64,000 nucleotides of DNA from Actinomadura montaniterrae (GTDB taxonomy: Bacteria; Actinomycetota; Actinomycetes; Streptosporangiales; Streptosporangiaceae). The position numbers and the translations under genes are program-made. The notes beneath the pieces are model-generated. The model had not been told where the DNA came from, did not search any database, and worked only from the letters and a program-made list of their open reading frames with translations. The stretch covers positions 1 to 64,000 of the forward strand of contig NZ_WBMR01000030.1 of NCBI RefSeq assembly GCF_008923365.1, read 5' to 3'. Of the stretch, positions 32,972-41,518 are shown piece after piece; position 1 is the first letter of the stretch, and each line of letters opens with the position of its first letter.

Positions 32972-33349
32972 TCAGGCCGCCCCGGCTCGGGCGTGGGCGC
33001 GGACCTCGCCGAGATACTCGGCGATCGCGTCCCGGTTGCGGGCGAGGCACTCGATCCGCCGGCTCATGCGGTCGAGCTCGGCCTCCAGCGTCGCGATCAT
33101 CTCCGGCGTGGCGTCGGAGAAGACGATGCGCCGGGGCTTGTCCAGGCAGGGCAGGATCTGCTTGATGATGCGGGTCGGCAGCCCCGCGTCCAGCAGCCCG
33201 CGGATCTGCAGGACGCGGTCCACGCTCCGCTCGTCGTAGTCGCGGTAGCCGTTCGCGCAGCGCTCCGAGACGATCAGGCCCTGCTCCTCGTAGTAGCGCA
33301 GGAGCCGGCGCGAGACGCCGGTCAGTTCGGAAAGCCGCCCGATGCGCAT
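32972..33349 (-). CDS. MerR-family transcriptional regulator
   Basis: 125 residues from the ATG at 33347-33349 (GAGGTGGG upstream). HTH opens with MRIGRLSELTGVSRRLLRYYEEQGLIVSER, wing NGYRDYDERSVDRVLQI, then a coiled-coil dimerisation helix (PEMIATLEAELDRMSRRIEC). One Cys near the C-terminal end of each of LPCLD and IECLA; no metal-site pattern is evident, so drug or redox sensing is as likely as metal. Divergent from an MFS exporter, with a MerR-type dyad between (33378-33399). Confidence 0.92.
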   Translation of the reverse strand: MRIGRLSELTGVSRRLLRYYEEQGLIVSERCANGYRDYDERSVDRVLQIRGLLDAGLPTRIIKQILPCLDKPRRIVFSDATPEMIATLEAELDRMSRRIECLARNRDAIAEYLGEVRAHARAGAA

Positions 33350-33377
33350 ATGACCCACCTCACGCGATGCCGCCTTG

Positions 33378-33399
33378 ACCTTCACATGGATGTGAGGGT
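33378..33399. promoter_or_regulatory. MerR-type operator dyad between regulator and MFS gene
   Basis: ACCTTCACAT-GG-ATGTGAGGGT: 10-bp arms with one mismatch, the shape bound by MerR proteins. TTGACC (33375-33380), a possible -35 of the MFS promoter, overlaps its left end; the -10 is not clear. Confidence 0.75.
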
Positions 33400-33414
33400 T
33401 TGACGATACCCGCC

Positions 33415-34623
33415 ATGACCACCGAGAGCATCGGCCGGCCCGCCGATCCGCGGGCGCGCGTCCACAACGAGAGACTACCCATGGCCGCGCTGACGGCCTT
33501 GGCCACAGCCGTCTTCATCACCAGCCTGACCGAGACGCTCCCCGCCGGCGTCCTCCCCGCGATGAGCGGCGGCCTGCACGTCAGCGAGTCCGCGGCGGGC
33601 CAGGCGGTGACGGTCTACGCCGCCGGCACCGCCCTCACCGCCATCCCGCTGACCGCCGCCACCGCCGGATGGCGGCGCAAGCGGCTGCTCCTGACGGCCA
33701 TGGCCGGGTTCGCCGCGGCCAACACGGTCACCGCCGTCTCGTCCGACTACCCGCTCACCCTGATCGCCCGGTTCGTCGCCGGCGTCGCCGCCGGGCTCGC
33801 GTGGGCGCTGCTCGCCGGGTACGCCCGCCGCATGGCACCGGCCAACCTCCAGGGCAAAGCGGTCGCCATCGCCATGTCCGGCATCCCGATCGCCCTCTCC
33901 CTCGGCGTCCCCGCCGGGACGTTCCTCGGCCGGACGCTCGGCTGGCGGGCCCCGTTCCTGATCATGACGGGTCTCACGCTCGTGCTGCTCGCCTGGATCC
34001 TCGCGGCCGTCCCCGACCATCCGGGGCAGCGCGCGCAGGAGCGGCCCGGGATGCTGCGGGCGCTGGCCGTCCCGGGCGTCGCGCCGGTCCTGTTCGTCAC
34101 GCTCGTCTTCGTCCTGGCGCACACCATCCTGTACGCCTACATCGCCGCCTTCCTCGACCACGCGGGCATGGGCGGCTCGACCGACCTGGTCCTCCTCGCC
34201 TTCGGGATCGCCTCCCTGGCGAGCATCTGGTTCACCGGCGCGCACATCGACCGGCGGCTGCGCGCCCTCACCATCGCCAGCGTCCTGCTGGTCGGCGCCG
34301 CCGCCGGCGTCCTCGGCGCGACGGACGGCACCGAGGTGCTCGTCTACCTGGCGGCGGTGCTGTGGGGCCTCGGCTGGGGAGGCGTTCCCACGCTGCTCCA
34401 GACGGCCGCCGCCGACGCCGGCGGCACCCACGCGGATGCCGCCCAGGCCATGCTGGTCACCCTGTGGAACGTCGCCATGGCCGCGGGCGGGATCATCGGC
34501 GGCGTCCTGCTCGACGCGCTCGGCACGGCGTCCCTGCCCTGGAGCGTCCTCCTGCTCCTGGTCCCCGCCTTCGTCGCCGTCGCGGGCTCCCGCGCCCACG
34601 GCTTCCCCGCGACGTCCGAGTGA
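33415..34623 (+). CDS. MFS transporter (DHA1/AraJ-like)
   Basis: 402 residues, about 12 membrane helices. Motifs: FITSLTETLPAGVLPAMSGGLHVSE in helix 1, GWRRKRLLLTAMAGF motif A-like, IARFVAGVAAGLAWALLAGYARR. It resembles drug and sugar efflux proteins of the AraJ/Cmx group. Start at ATG 33415; an alternative Met lies at 33481 next to the first helix. Controlled most likely by the divergent MerR-like protein. Confidence 0.9.
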   Translation: MTTESIGRPADPRARVHNERLPMAALTALATAVFITSLTETLPAGVLPAMSGGLHVSESAAGQAVTVYAAGTALTAIPLTAATAGWRRKRLLLTAMAGFAAANTVTAVSSDYPLTLIARFVAGVAAGLAWALLAGYARRMAPANLQGKAVAIAMSGIPIALSLGVPAGTFLGRTLGWRAPFLIMTGLTLVLLAWILAAVPDHPGQRAQERPGMLRALAVPGVAPVLFVTLVFVLAHTILYAYIAAFLDHAGMGGSTDLVLLAFGIASLASIWFTGAHIDRRLRALTIASVLLVGAAAGVLGATDGTEVLVYLAAVLWGLGWGGVPTLLQTAAADAGGTHADAAQAMLVTLWNVAMAAGGIIGGVLLDALGTASLPWSVLLLLVPAFVAVAGSRAHGFPATSE

Positions 34624-34679
34624 CGCCGGGCCCCAAGGGGCGCGGGCACCTGCCCCGCGCCCCGCGCCCGGGCTCGCGG

Positions 34680-35159
34680 TCAGGCCTTGCCGTCGAAGGC
34701 GTCCTGCAGCGCCTGGACGTCCAGCTTCTTCATGGCGAACATCGCCTTGGTCGCCCGGGCCGCCGCCTCCTGGTCCGGCGAGGTGATCATCTCGTGCAGC
34801 GCCCGGGAGTCGATCTGCCAGGACAGCCCGTACCTGTCCTTCAGCCACCCGCAGGGGCCCTCCTCACCGCCGTCCGCGGTGAGCTTCTCCCACAGCTCGT
34901 CGATCTCCTCCTGCGAGTCGCAGGTGACGTGGACGGACACCGCCTCGTCGAAGTGGAACTGCGGCCCGCCGTTGAGGCCCATGAACCGCTGCCCGTCCAG
35001 CTCGAACAGCACGAGCATGACCGAGCCCGTCTCGCCCGGCCCGACCTCGCCGTACGGCACGATGTCGGTGATCCGCGAGTTCTTCACGAGCGACGTGTAG
35101 AACCTCGCCGCCTCCTCGGCCTGGCCGTCGAACCACAGGCATGTGCTGATCTTCCCCAT
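34680..35159 (-). CDS. VOC-superfamily protein, PhnB/3-demethylubiquinone methyltransferase-like
   Basis: 159 residues with a good ribosome site (GGGGAGAC). Opening KISTCLWFDGQAEEAARFYTSL is the PhnB-like signature, followed by GSVMLVLFELDGQRFMGLNGGP and the pair CGWLKDRYGLSWQIDSRAL. These VOC proteins are often mis-named methyltransferases; no methyltransferase domain is present. Function unknown, possibly a glyoxalase-like enzyme or binding protein. Confidence 0.88.
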   Translation of the reverse strand: MGKISTCLWFDGQAEEAARFYTSLVKNSRITDIVPYGEVGPGETGSVMLVLFELDGQRFMGLNGGPQFHFDEAVSVHVTCDSQEEIDELWEKLTADGGEEGPCGWLKDRYGLSWQIDSRALHEMITSPDQEAAARATKAMFAMKKLDVQALQDAFDGKA

Positions 35160-35238
35160 GTCTCCCCGCTCCTGACGCTCGTCGGTGGGTCACTACCAGG
35201 GCAGACTGCCCGGCCACCCGGAATTCATCGCCGCCCGC

Positions 35239-35574
35239 TCACCAGTCCCGCCACCGATCCGTGAGGGCGGCCGGGTCGAGGCCCTGCCGGCGCGCCAGCG
35301 CCTCGACGTCGACGCCGGCGCCGCGGAGCGCGCGGTCGATGTACTCGCAGAGCTCTTCGCGGTCGATCGTGTCGAAGTCCGCGCCGTCGGTGCCGTCGAC
35401 GTCGTTCAGCGCGACGACGACGTGCTCGACGGCGGCCATGACGGCCTCGTCGGAGGTGATGTCCGCGGCGGTCAGCTCGGCCTCGAACGCGTGCAGCGCC
35501 CGGTCGACCCGCGCCAGGAAGGTCTCGGGACGCGTGCCGAGCCGGCGCCAGCTCTCGGTGGGACGGTCGATCAT
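35239..35574 (-). CDS. conserved hypothetical protein
   Basis: 111 residues, soluble, acidic, helical: RPETFLARVDRALHAFEAELTAADI, AAVEHVVVALNDVD, REELCEYIDRALRGAGVDVEALARRQG. No named family recognised. It lies between the VOC gene and the MMPL gene on the same strand. Confidence 0.7.
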   Translation of the reverse strand: MIDRPTESWRRLGTRPETFLARVDRALHAFEAELTAADITSDEAVMAAVEHVVVALNDVDGTDGADFDTIDREELCEYIDRALRGAGVDVEALARRQGLDPAALTDRWRDW

Positions 35575-35613
35575 GCCGGAACGGTAGCGGCCGCGTCCGA
35601 CATGCCGCAGCGA

Positions 35614-37923
35614 TCATGGGATGGCTTCCAGTTCGAGCTGCTCGGCGACGGGGGCCGGGGCGGGCGGGGGTGGCGGCGGGACGGGGCGGCCGCGGCCGGG
35701 CCACCACCAGTTGGCGTGGCCGAGCAGGCTCATCAGCGCGGGGACGAGGACGAGCCGGACGATCGTGGCGTCCACCGCGACGGCGACGGCGAGGCCGAGC
35801 GCCATCATCTTGACGGTCGGGTCCGGCTGCGGGACGAACCCGGCGAACACGAAGATCATGATGAGCGCGGCGGAGGTGATCAGCCGGGCGGTGGCGCCGA
35901 TGCCGATCACCACGCTCTCGTGCGGGTCGCCGGACCGCTCGTACTCCTCCTTGATCCGCGACAGCAGGAACACCTCGTAGTCCATGGACAGCCCGAAGAT
36001 CAGCGCGAACATGAACAGCGGCACGAACGACATGATCGGGATGGCCTGGTCGACGCCGAGCAGGTGGACCCCCCAGCCCCACTGGAACACGGCGGTGACG
36101 ACGCCGAACGAGGCGCCGATCGACAGCAGGTTCATCAGCGCCGCCTTGACCGGGACGACGATGGACCGGAACGCGATGACCAGCAGCAGCAGCGCGACGC
36201 CGACGACCGCGATGACGACGGACTTCATCCGGGAGCCGACGGTGTCGGCGATGTCGATGATCGCGGGGTTCTCGCCGCCGAGGTAGACCTTCGCGCCGGG
36301 GTGCGCGTCGCGGACGGCGGGGATCGCGACGTCGCGGAGCCGGTGGACGAGGTCGGTGGTCGACTGCTCGTGCGGGGCGTCGCGGGGCACGACGGTCAGG
36401 ATCGCGGTGGTGCCGGTGACGACGGGCTCGCCGACGGAGACGACGCCGGGAACTTCGGAGATTCGCTGCTTGAGCTCCTGCGCGATGAGCGTGGCCTGTT
36501 TGTCGGGCTTCTTGCTGAGGTCGGGGGCGCCCTTCACGGCGGGCGCGGCGGGCGCGGCCTGTTCCGGGGGCGGCGGGCCGGTGAGGCCGCCGAGACCCTC
36601 GGGTCCCTTCACGACCGGCGCCTTGCGCTTGACGGTCCGCTCCGGGCCGGGCGCCTTCGCGACGACGACGAACGGGCTGTAGTGGCCGGCGCCGAACTCC
36701 CGCGCGACGATGTCGTAGGCCTGCCGCGCCTCCATCTTCTTGGACGACATGCTGTCGGCCATGACGCCGAACCGCAGGCTGAGGGTCGGGACGGCGAGGG
36801 TGAGCAGGACGAGAGTCGCGACGATCGCGTACGGCCAGGCGTGCCGGTCGACGTGCCGGCCCCACGCCGTCCAGCGGGCGGACGAGCGGTCGGGGCGCAC
36901 GCGCGGCAGCCGGAACCGGTCGATGCGGGGGCCGAGGGCGCCGAGGACGGCGGGCAGCAGGGTGAGCGCGGCCACCACCATGATCGCGACGGCGATGGCG
37001 GCGGCGAGCCCGATCCGGCCGATGAACGCGATCCCGGACAGGAACAGCCCGCAGATCGCGAAGACGACCGTCCCGCCGGCGAACACGACGGCGTGGCCGG
37101 AATGGGCCATGGCGCGGCCCACGGCCGTCTCGACGTCGTCGCCGTCGGCGAGCTGCTGCCGGTAGCGCGTGACGATGAACAGCGCGTAGTCGATGCCGGC
37201 GCCGAGGCCGAGCATCGCGGCGACCATCGGCGCGGTCGGCGCCATCTGGAACAGCGACGCGCCGAAGTGGATCAGCGAGTAGGCGACGGCGAGCCCGCAC
37301 AGCGACACGACGATCGGGATGCCGGCGGCGAGGAACGACCCGAACGCGAGCAGCAGCACGAGCAGGGCGAGGACGATCCCGGTGGCCTCCTGCGGCCCGC
37401 TCTTCGGCTGGTTGAGGATCATCGCCGCGATGCCGCCGAACCTGACGTCCAGCCCGGTCATCCTGGCGGGCTCGACGGCCTCGTGGAGGCGGTCGAGGTC
37501 GGCGGCGCCGAGCTCGCTCATCGTGCCCTTGAAGTTGAGCTGGACGACGACGGCCTTGTCGTCCTTCAGCCCGCCCATGCCGGGGACGTAGGGGTTCTGG
37601 ACGAACGCGACCCGGTCGAGCTTGCCGATGTTCTCGATCGACTGGCCGATGGTGAGGGCGACGCGCCAGTCCGCCGGGCTCGCCTCGGGCGTCTGCGAGA
37701 ACACGACGGTCGCGGTGGGCCCGGTCTGCGACGGGAAGTCCTGCGCGAGGGTGTCGACGGCCCGCTGCGTCTCGGTGCCGGGCAGGCTGCTCTGCTGGAC
37801 GAACATGCCGCCGTGGGTGAGGCCGAGGACGCCGGCGCCGAGCATCAGCGCGAACCAGAGCTCGAAGACGGTGCGCCGCCGGCGCACGCAGAAACGCCCC
37901 AGAGCGTCCAGAAAACCGGCCAT
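35614..37923 (-). CDS. MMPL/RND-family transporter
   Basis: 769 residues from the ATG at 37921-37923. Two repeats of six membrane helices with two large external loops, as in MmpL and SecDF-like RND proteins. Visible: helix 1 FELWFALMLGAGVLGL, LGLGAGIDYALFIVTRYRQQL (the second-helix signature with the proton-relay Asp), and its counterpart ALIFGLSMDYEVFLLSRIKEEY in the C-terminal half, plus GATARLITSAALIMIFVF. Exports lipids or drugs using the proton gradient. Divergent from a TetR gene with a shared TGCA-rich operator. The extracytoplasmic loop holds a Pro/Ala-rich stretch near residue 450. Confidence 0.92.
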   Translation of the reverse strand: MAGFLDALGRFCVRRRRTVFELWFALMLGAGVLGLTHGGMFVQQSSLPGTETQRAVDTLAQDFPSQTGPTATVVFSQTPEASPADWRVALTIGQSIENIGKLDRVAFVQNPYVPGMGGLKDDKAVVVQLNFKGTMSELGAADLDRLHEAVEPARMTGLDVRFGGIAAMILNQPKSGPQEATGIVLALLVLLLAFGSFLAAGIPIVVSLCGLAVAYSLIHFGASLFQMAPTAPMVAAMLGLGAGIDYALFIVTRYRQQLADGDDVETAVGRAMAHSGHAVVFAGGTVVFAICGLFLSGIAFIGRIGLAAAIAVAIMVVAALTLLPAVLGALGPRIDRFRLPRVRPDRSSARWTAWGRHVDRHAWPYAIVATLVLLTLAVPTLSLRFGVMADSMSSKKMEARQAYDIVAREFGAGHYSPFVVVAKAPGPERTVKRKAPVVKGPEGLGGLTGPPPPEQAAPAAPAVKGAPDLSKKPDKQATLIAQELKQRISEVPGVVSVGEPVVTGTTAILTVVPRDAPHEQSTTDLVHRLRDVAIPAVRDAHPGAKVYLGGENPAIIDIADTVGSRMKSVVIAVVGVALLLLVIAFRSIVVPVKAALMNLLSIGASFGVVTAVFQWGWGVHLLGVDQAIPIMSFVPLFMFALIFGLSMDYEVFLLSRIKEEYERSGDPHESVVIGIGATARLITSAALIMIFVFAGFVPQPDPTVKMMALGLAVAVAVDATIVRLVLVPALMSLLGHANWWWPGRGRPVPPPPPPAPAPVAEQLELEAIP

Positions 37924-37946
37924 GCTCGCAGAACAGCACGTCTCCG

Positions 37947-37975
37947 TGCATATTTGCAATAGATGCAACTTTGCA
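37947..37975. promoter_or_regulatory. overlapping TGCA palindromes between MMPL and TetR genes
   Basis: Within 29 bases stand TGCA-TATT-TGCA (37947-37958), TTGCA-ATAGA-TGCAA (37954-37968) and TGCAA-CT-TTGCA (37964-37975). The AT-rich site is 24 bases from the MMPL start and 21 from the TetR start. Confidence 0.8.
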
Positions 37976-37995
37976 GTCATGGTAACGTCCGTCAC

Positions 37996-38631
37996 ATGGA
38001 CGAGCGGACCGGCCTGCGCGAGCGCAAGAAGCGCCGCACCCGGCACGCCATCGCGTCCGCCGCGCTGCGGCTGTTCGCCGAGCGCGGCTACGAGGAGACG
38101 ACGATCGCCGACATCGCGGCCGCCGCCGACGTGGCGCCCCGCACGTTCTTCGGCTACTTCCCGAGCAAGGAGGACGTCGTCTTCGCCGAGGTCGACGACC
38201 GGCTCGGCGAGGTCGCCGAACGGCTCGCCACCCGCGAGCCCGGCGAGACCCCCTTGGAGGCGATCCGCCGCTGCGTCGTCGACGTCCTGGAGGCGATCGT
38301 CAGCGAGCACGGCGAGTACGGGGCCGTCCAGATAGCGCTGATCCTGGAACGCCCCGGCCTGCAGGCGCGCGCGCTGCAGCGCCTCACCGACACCCAGGAG
38401 AAGATCGAGGGTCTCCTACGCGAGCTGTGCCCCGGCATCGACGAGATCGACGCCGTCGCCGCGGCGGGCGTCGCCGTCGGCGGGATGCAGGCCGTCGTGG
38501 TGCACTGCCGGCGCCACGGCTACGACCCGCTCTCCATGCGGACGGCCCTGGACCGCGCCGTCACCATCGTGGAGAACGGCCTGACCACCGTCGACGCGCT
38601 GAACCGCCCCTGGGACGAGCCGTCCCCCTAG
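37996..38631 (+). CDS. TetR-family repressor of MMPL transporter
   Basis: 211 residues from the ATG at 37996. HTH: KKRRTRHAIASAALRLFAERGYEETTIADIAAAADVAPRTFFGYFPSKEDVV (about 10-60), then a ligand domain ending in VGGMQAVVVHCRRHG. Divergent from the MMPL transporter gene with a shared palindromic site in the 72-base gap, so it most likely represses both. Confidence 0.93.
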   Translation: MDERTGLRERKKRRTRHAIASAALRLFAERGYEETTIADIAAAADVAPRTFFGYFPSKEDVVFAEVDDRLGEVAERLATREPGETPLEAIRRCVVDVLEAIVSEHGEYGAVQIALILERPGLQARALQRLTDTQEKIEGLLRELCPGIDEIDAVAAAGVAVGGMQAVVVHCRRHGYDPLSMRTALDRAVTIVENGLTTVDALNRPWDEPSP

Positions 38632-38740
38632 AACGCCGGGCACCGGGAGCGGAGGCGCCCGCCCCCGGTGCCCGGCCCGTACCTCCCGGCCTGTACCTCC
38701 TGGCCCGCCGGCCTCGCGCGGGCCCTCGCTCCTCGCCGCG

Positions 38741-39475
38741 CTAGTCCTCGACCTTGATGCGGAGGCGGCGGAAGCCGCGCCCCTTGTTCTCCACCTTCGC
38801 CACCGTGATCCGGCCGATCTGCCGCGTCGACCCGACGTGCGTGCCGCCGTCCGCCTGCGTGTCGAGCCCGACGATGTCGACGATCCGGACGTCCTGGACC
38901 TCCGGCGGGACCAGGTTCGTCGCCGTCCGGATGATGTCGGGGATCGCGAACGCCTCGTCGCGCGGCAGCGTCCGCACGTCGATCCGCCGGTCCGCTTCGA
39001 TCTCCTTGTTGCAGGCGTCCTCGACGGCCTGCTTGAACCCCGGCGGCACCTCGCGCAGGTCGAAGTCCATCCGCGCCGTCAGCGGCTCCATGTTCCCGCC
39101 CGTGACGAGGCAGCCGTAGTCGCGGAACACCACCCCGCACAGCAGGTGCAGCCCCGAATGGGTGCGCATCAGCGCGGTGCGGCGCGCGTCCTCGACCGCA
39201 CCGCGCACCACCGCGCCGACCGGCGGGACGGGGTCGTCCTCCGCCGGGATCAGCACCAGGTCGTCGCCCTTGCGGACGCCCGCGATCCGCGTCTGCACGC
39301 CCTGCCACAGCAGGACGCCGTGGTCCGGCGGCTGCCCGCCGCCGCCCGGATAGAACGCCGACCGGTCCAGGACGATCCCGTCCGGGCCCGCGTCCAGGAC
39401 GACGGCCTCCCACTCGCGCAGCGCCTGATCGTCCAGTTCCAGCCGGGTCGTCCGCCCCAGGGTCTCCGCGCTCAT
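38741..39475 (-). CDS. alanyl-tRNA editing protein (AlaX-like)
   Basis: 244 residues. Stand-alone homologue of the AlaRS editing domain that hydrolyses Ser- or Gly-tRNA(Ala). The N-terminal beta-barrel has LDRSAFYPGGGGQPPDHG; the zinc site has HSGLH (RTHSGLHLLCG, about 110) and the second half GLDTQADGGTHVGSTRQIG, where the Cys of many editing domains is Asp. Medium-length AlaX class. Single gene between the TetR and DUF2516 genes. Confidence 0.9.
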   Translation of the reverse strand: MSAETLGRTTRLELDDQALREWEAVVLDAGPDGIVLDRSAFYPGGGGQPPDHGVLLWQGVQTRIAGVRKGDDLVLIPAEDDPVPPVGAVVRGAVEDARRTALMRTHSGLHLLCGVVFRDYGCLVTGGNMEPLTARMDFDLREVPPGFKQAVEDACNKEIEADRRIDVRTLPRDEAFAIPDIIRTATNLVPPEVQDVRIVDIVGLDTQADGGTHVGSTRQIGRITVAKVENKGRGFRRLRIKVED

Positions 39476-39516
39476 GCGATCACCCTAGAACGCCCGCCGC
39501 CACGCGCGCGGCCGGT

Positions 39517-39882
39517 TCACCAGGGGCCGTACGGGCCCATGTTCGTGCTGCCGCGCCCGCCGCCGCGCTTCTTGAACGGGGCGACGGCCGGCCGGACGTC
39601 GGCGAGGTAGACGGCCCCCGCGATGAACGCGGCGACCGGCAGGATGTTCAGCAACAGCGCGATCGGGTGCACGCCGAGCGCGTAGGGCACCGCCGCGTAC
39701 GCGCCGCCGACCACCGCCGCGACGATCAGGATGATCATCCAGAGCTTCTTGCTCTGCTTGCTCGCCGCCGCGTACGCGCCCTGCGGCACGGTCAGCGCGT
39801 CGATCAGCGCCCAGGCCTCCATCACGAACGCGATGATCAGCAGCAGCCAGAAGAAGTAGTCCAGCACACTGAAGTCCGCCAT
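39517..39882 (-). CDS. DUF2516 membrane protein
   Basis: 121 residues, three hydrophobic segments (DYFFWLLLIIAFVMEAWALIDAL, LWMIILIVAAVVGGAYAAV, ALLLNILPVAAFIAGAVYL) and a basic Gly-rich tail. In Mycobacterium tuberculosis a DUF2516 gene follows hbhA, the same order as here. Function unknown. Confidence 0.85.
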   Translation of the reverse strand: MADFSVLDYFFWLLLIIAFVMEAWALIDALTVPQGAYAAASKQSKKLWMIILIVAAVVGGAYAAVPYALGVHPIALLLNILPVAAFIAGAVYLADVRPAVAPFKKRGGGRGSTNMGPYGPW

Positions 39883-40046
39883 CGGTGATCAGCACTCCCG
39901 CTCGTCTCGGACGGCGACCCTCGCGTCGCGCACACTTGCGTCCCAACCTTATGCGGCCCGGCCCGCCTGGGCCCGGATCCGCGGGGACCGGTCCCGATCC
40001 CGCGCTCCCGGGCCGCGCGGGGCGGGCCCGTTCACTGTCAAAGACG

Positions 40047-40082
40047 TCAGGGCCCGCCCGGGTGTTCCCGGACGGGCCCTGA
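40047..40082. terminator. terminator after HbhA-like gene
   Basis: TCAGGGCCCG/CGGGCCCTGA with inner CCCGGG/CCCGG around TGTT, 25 bases past the stop at 40107. Confidence 0.8.
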
Positions 40083-40106
40083 AACCGCTGCTCAGGCGGG
40101 TGCGTG

Positions 40107-40559
40107 TCAGGCGTCGCTCTTCTTGGCGGAGCGGGCCTGCGGCGCGGCCTTCCTCGGCTGCGCGGCGCGCGCCTTCGGGGCGGGCTTCTCGTCCGCCTCG
40201 GCGATCGCGGCGACCTCGGCGGCCTCGCGGTGCACGACGCGCTTGCCGCGCTCGGTGAGCTCGTCGATGAACTCGACGGTGCGGGTGCCGACGTGGGTCA
40301 CGTACGCGACCGCGGCGCCCGGCAGGTCCTTCGCGTCGACCTCGTCGCGGTAGCGGTCCACGGTCTTGCGGACCTCGCCGCGGTAGCGCTCGACGGTCTC
40401 GCGCACCTCGCCCTGGTACTTGGAGGCGGCCTCGCGGGCCTTGCCCTGGTACCGGGTCACCTGCTCGGGGACCTCGCGGAGCTTCTCCACCGCGAAGTCG
40501 CCGGCGCCGGCCACGGCGTAGACGGCCCTGTTCTCGCGGAGACTGCTGGCCAGCGTCAT
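40107..40559 (-). CDS. HbhA-like helical, lysine-rich-tail protein
   Basis: 150 residues. Long amphipathic/coiled-coil helix with repeated YxGxVRETVERYRGEVRKTV units (about 30-75), then a C-terminal tail with KPAPKARAAQPRKAAPQARS, like the Lys/Ala/Pro-rich heparin-binding tail of mycobacterial HbhA. Shorter than HbhA (about 200). The gene order HTH regulator - this - DUF2516 matches Rv0474-hbhA-Rv0476. Probably surface- or membrane-associated; adhesion is not implied in a soil organism. ATGA overlap with the regulator gene. Confidence 0.8.
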   Translation of the reverse strand: MTLASSLRENRAVYAVAGAGDFAVEKLREVPEQVTRYQGKAREAASKYQGEVRETVERYRGEVRKTVDRYRDEVDAKDLPGAAVAYVTHVGTRTVEFIDELTERGKRVVHREAAEVAAIAEADEKPAPKARAAQPRKAAPQARSAKKSDA

Positions 40560-40963
40560 CCGACCTCTTCCTTTCCATCCTGCTCTGGGGTGTCGTGCCC
40601 GGCTTCTCCGAACACTCCGGCGGCTTCGTTCTCCTTGCGGAACGACTCGTAGATGTCGAGCAGCACCTGCTTCTGGCGCTCCGTGAGGAGGAGGTCGGCC
40701 CGGACGGCGGCCTGCACGTCGGTGTCGGCCTCGCGCTCTTCCAGGATTCCGGCCTGCACGTACAGCGCCTCGGCGGAGATCCGCAGCCCCTTGGCGATCT
40801 GCTGCAGGATCTCGGCGCTCGGCTTGCGCAGCCCGCGCTCGATCTGGCTCAGGTACGGGTTGGAGATGCCCGAGACGTCCGCGAGCTGGCGCAGCGAGAT
40901 CTTCGCCCGCGTCCGCTGCTCCCGGATGTACTCCCCGATCGAGCCGACCTTCGAACTTGCCAT
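40556..40963 (-). CDS. XRE-family HTH regulator (Rv0474-like)
   Basis: 135 residues from the ATG at 40961-40963. Classic HTH: IGEYIREQRTRAKISLRQLADVSGISNPYLSQIERGLRKPSAEILQQIA (about 8-57), then an acidic C-terminal helix. It shares ATGA with the HbhA-like gene downstream, so it forms an operon with it and probably autoregulates through the 20-bp palindrome at 40983-41002. Confidence 0.92.
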   Translation of the reverse strand: MASSKVGSIGEYIREQRTRAKISLRQLADVSGISNPYLSQIERGLRKPSAEILQQIAKGLRISAEALYVQAGILEEREADTDVQAAVRADLLLTERQKQVLLDIYESFRKENEAAGVFGEAGHDTPEQDGKEEVG

Positions 40964-40982
40964 GTCTCCACCCTGCGTCATC

Positions 40983-41002
40983 GTGCTTGCTATTGCAAGC
41001 AC
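40983..41002. promoter_or_regulatory. 20-bp palindrome upstream of HTH regulator
   Basis: GTGCTTGC-TATT-GCAAGCAC, perfect 8-bp arms, 20 bases before the regulator ATG; a related half word TAGCAC lies at 41009-41014. Confidence 0.75.
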
Positions 41003-41085
41003 TACAGCTAGCACTCCGCCGTGAGTCCCCTCACAGTCATGGACCCGGGTGCGGACGATATCCGTCCGAAACGCACAGAGCACCC

Positions 41086-41118
41086 GGCGGACGGTGCCGG
41101 GTGCTCTGCGCGCTTCGG
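41086..41118. terminator. terminator after YiaA/B-like gene
   Basis: 13-bp perfect stem CAGAGCACCCGGC/GCCGGGTGCTCTG with a 7-base loop, 22 bases past the stop at 41140. Confidence 0.75.
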
Positions 41119-41139
41119 ACGGACGGGCGGGGCCACGCG

Positions 41140-41436
41140 TCACAGGGACGGGTTGGCGTAGGGGTCGTGCTCGGCGAGCAGCTTGTCGAGCCGCGCCTGG
41201 TCGACGCGGTTGGTGACCGCCGCGCTCTCCTGGCGATCCCGCACGCACTTGGCCAGCGTGAACGTCGAGGTGATCACGTACAGCAGGCCGAGTGCCAGGA
41301 ACGCCCGGACCCACGCGCTCACCGGTAGGTAGACCACGCCGGCGGCGACGGCGATGCTGGAGACCGCGAACGAGATCGCGGCCTGGACGAAGAACGCGGC
41401 GCTGCCCGACTGCGCGGGCGGAGTGGTGTTCGACAT
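41140..41436 (-). CDS. YiaA/YiaB-like two-helix membrane protein
   Basis: 98 residues from the ATG at 41434-41436 (MSNTTPPAQSG). Two hydrophobic helices (FFVQAAISFAVSSIAVAAGVVYL and FLALGLLYVITSTFTLA) followed by KCVRDRQESAAVTNRVDQARLDKLLAEHDP, the layout of the yiaAB two-helix domain. Function unknown. Ends in a strong hairpin. Confidence 0.8.
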   Translation of the reverse strand: MSNTTPPAQSGSAAFFVQAAISFAVSSIAVAAGVVYLPVSAWVRAFLALGLLYVITSTFTLAKCVRDRQESAAVTNRVDQARLDKLLAEHDPYANPSL

Positions 41437-41518
41437 GCCACGAGTCTGCGGCGGCGCGGCGCCGCGGGCATGAGTACCCGCACTCAATTACCGATGAGTA
41501 GCTCCACGCCGGCGGGGG

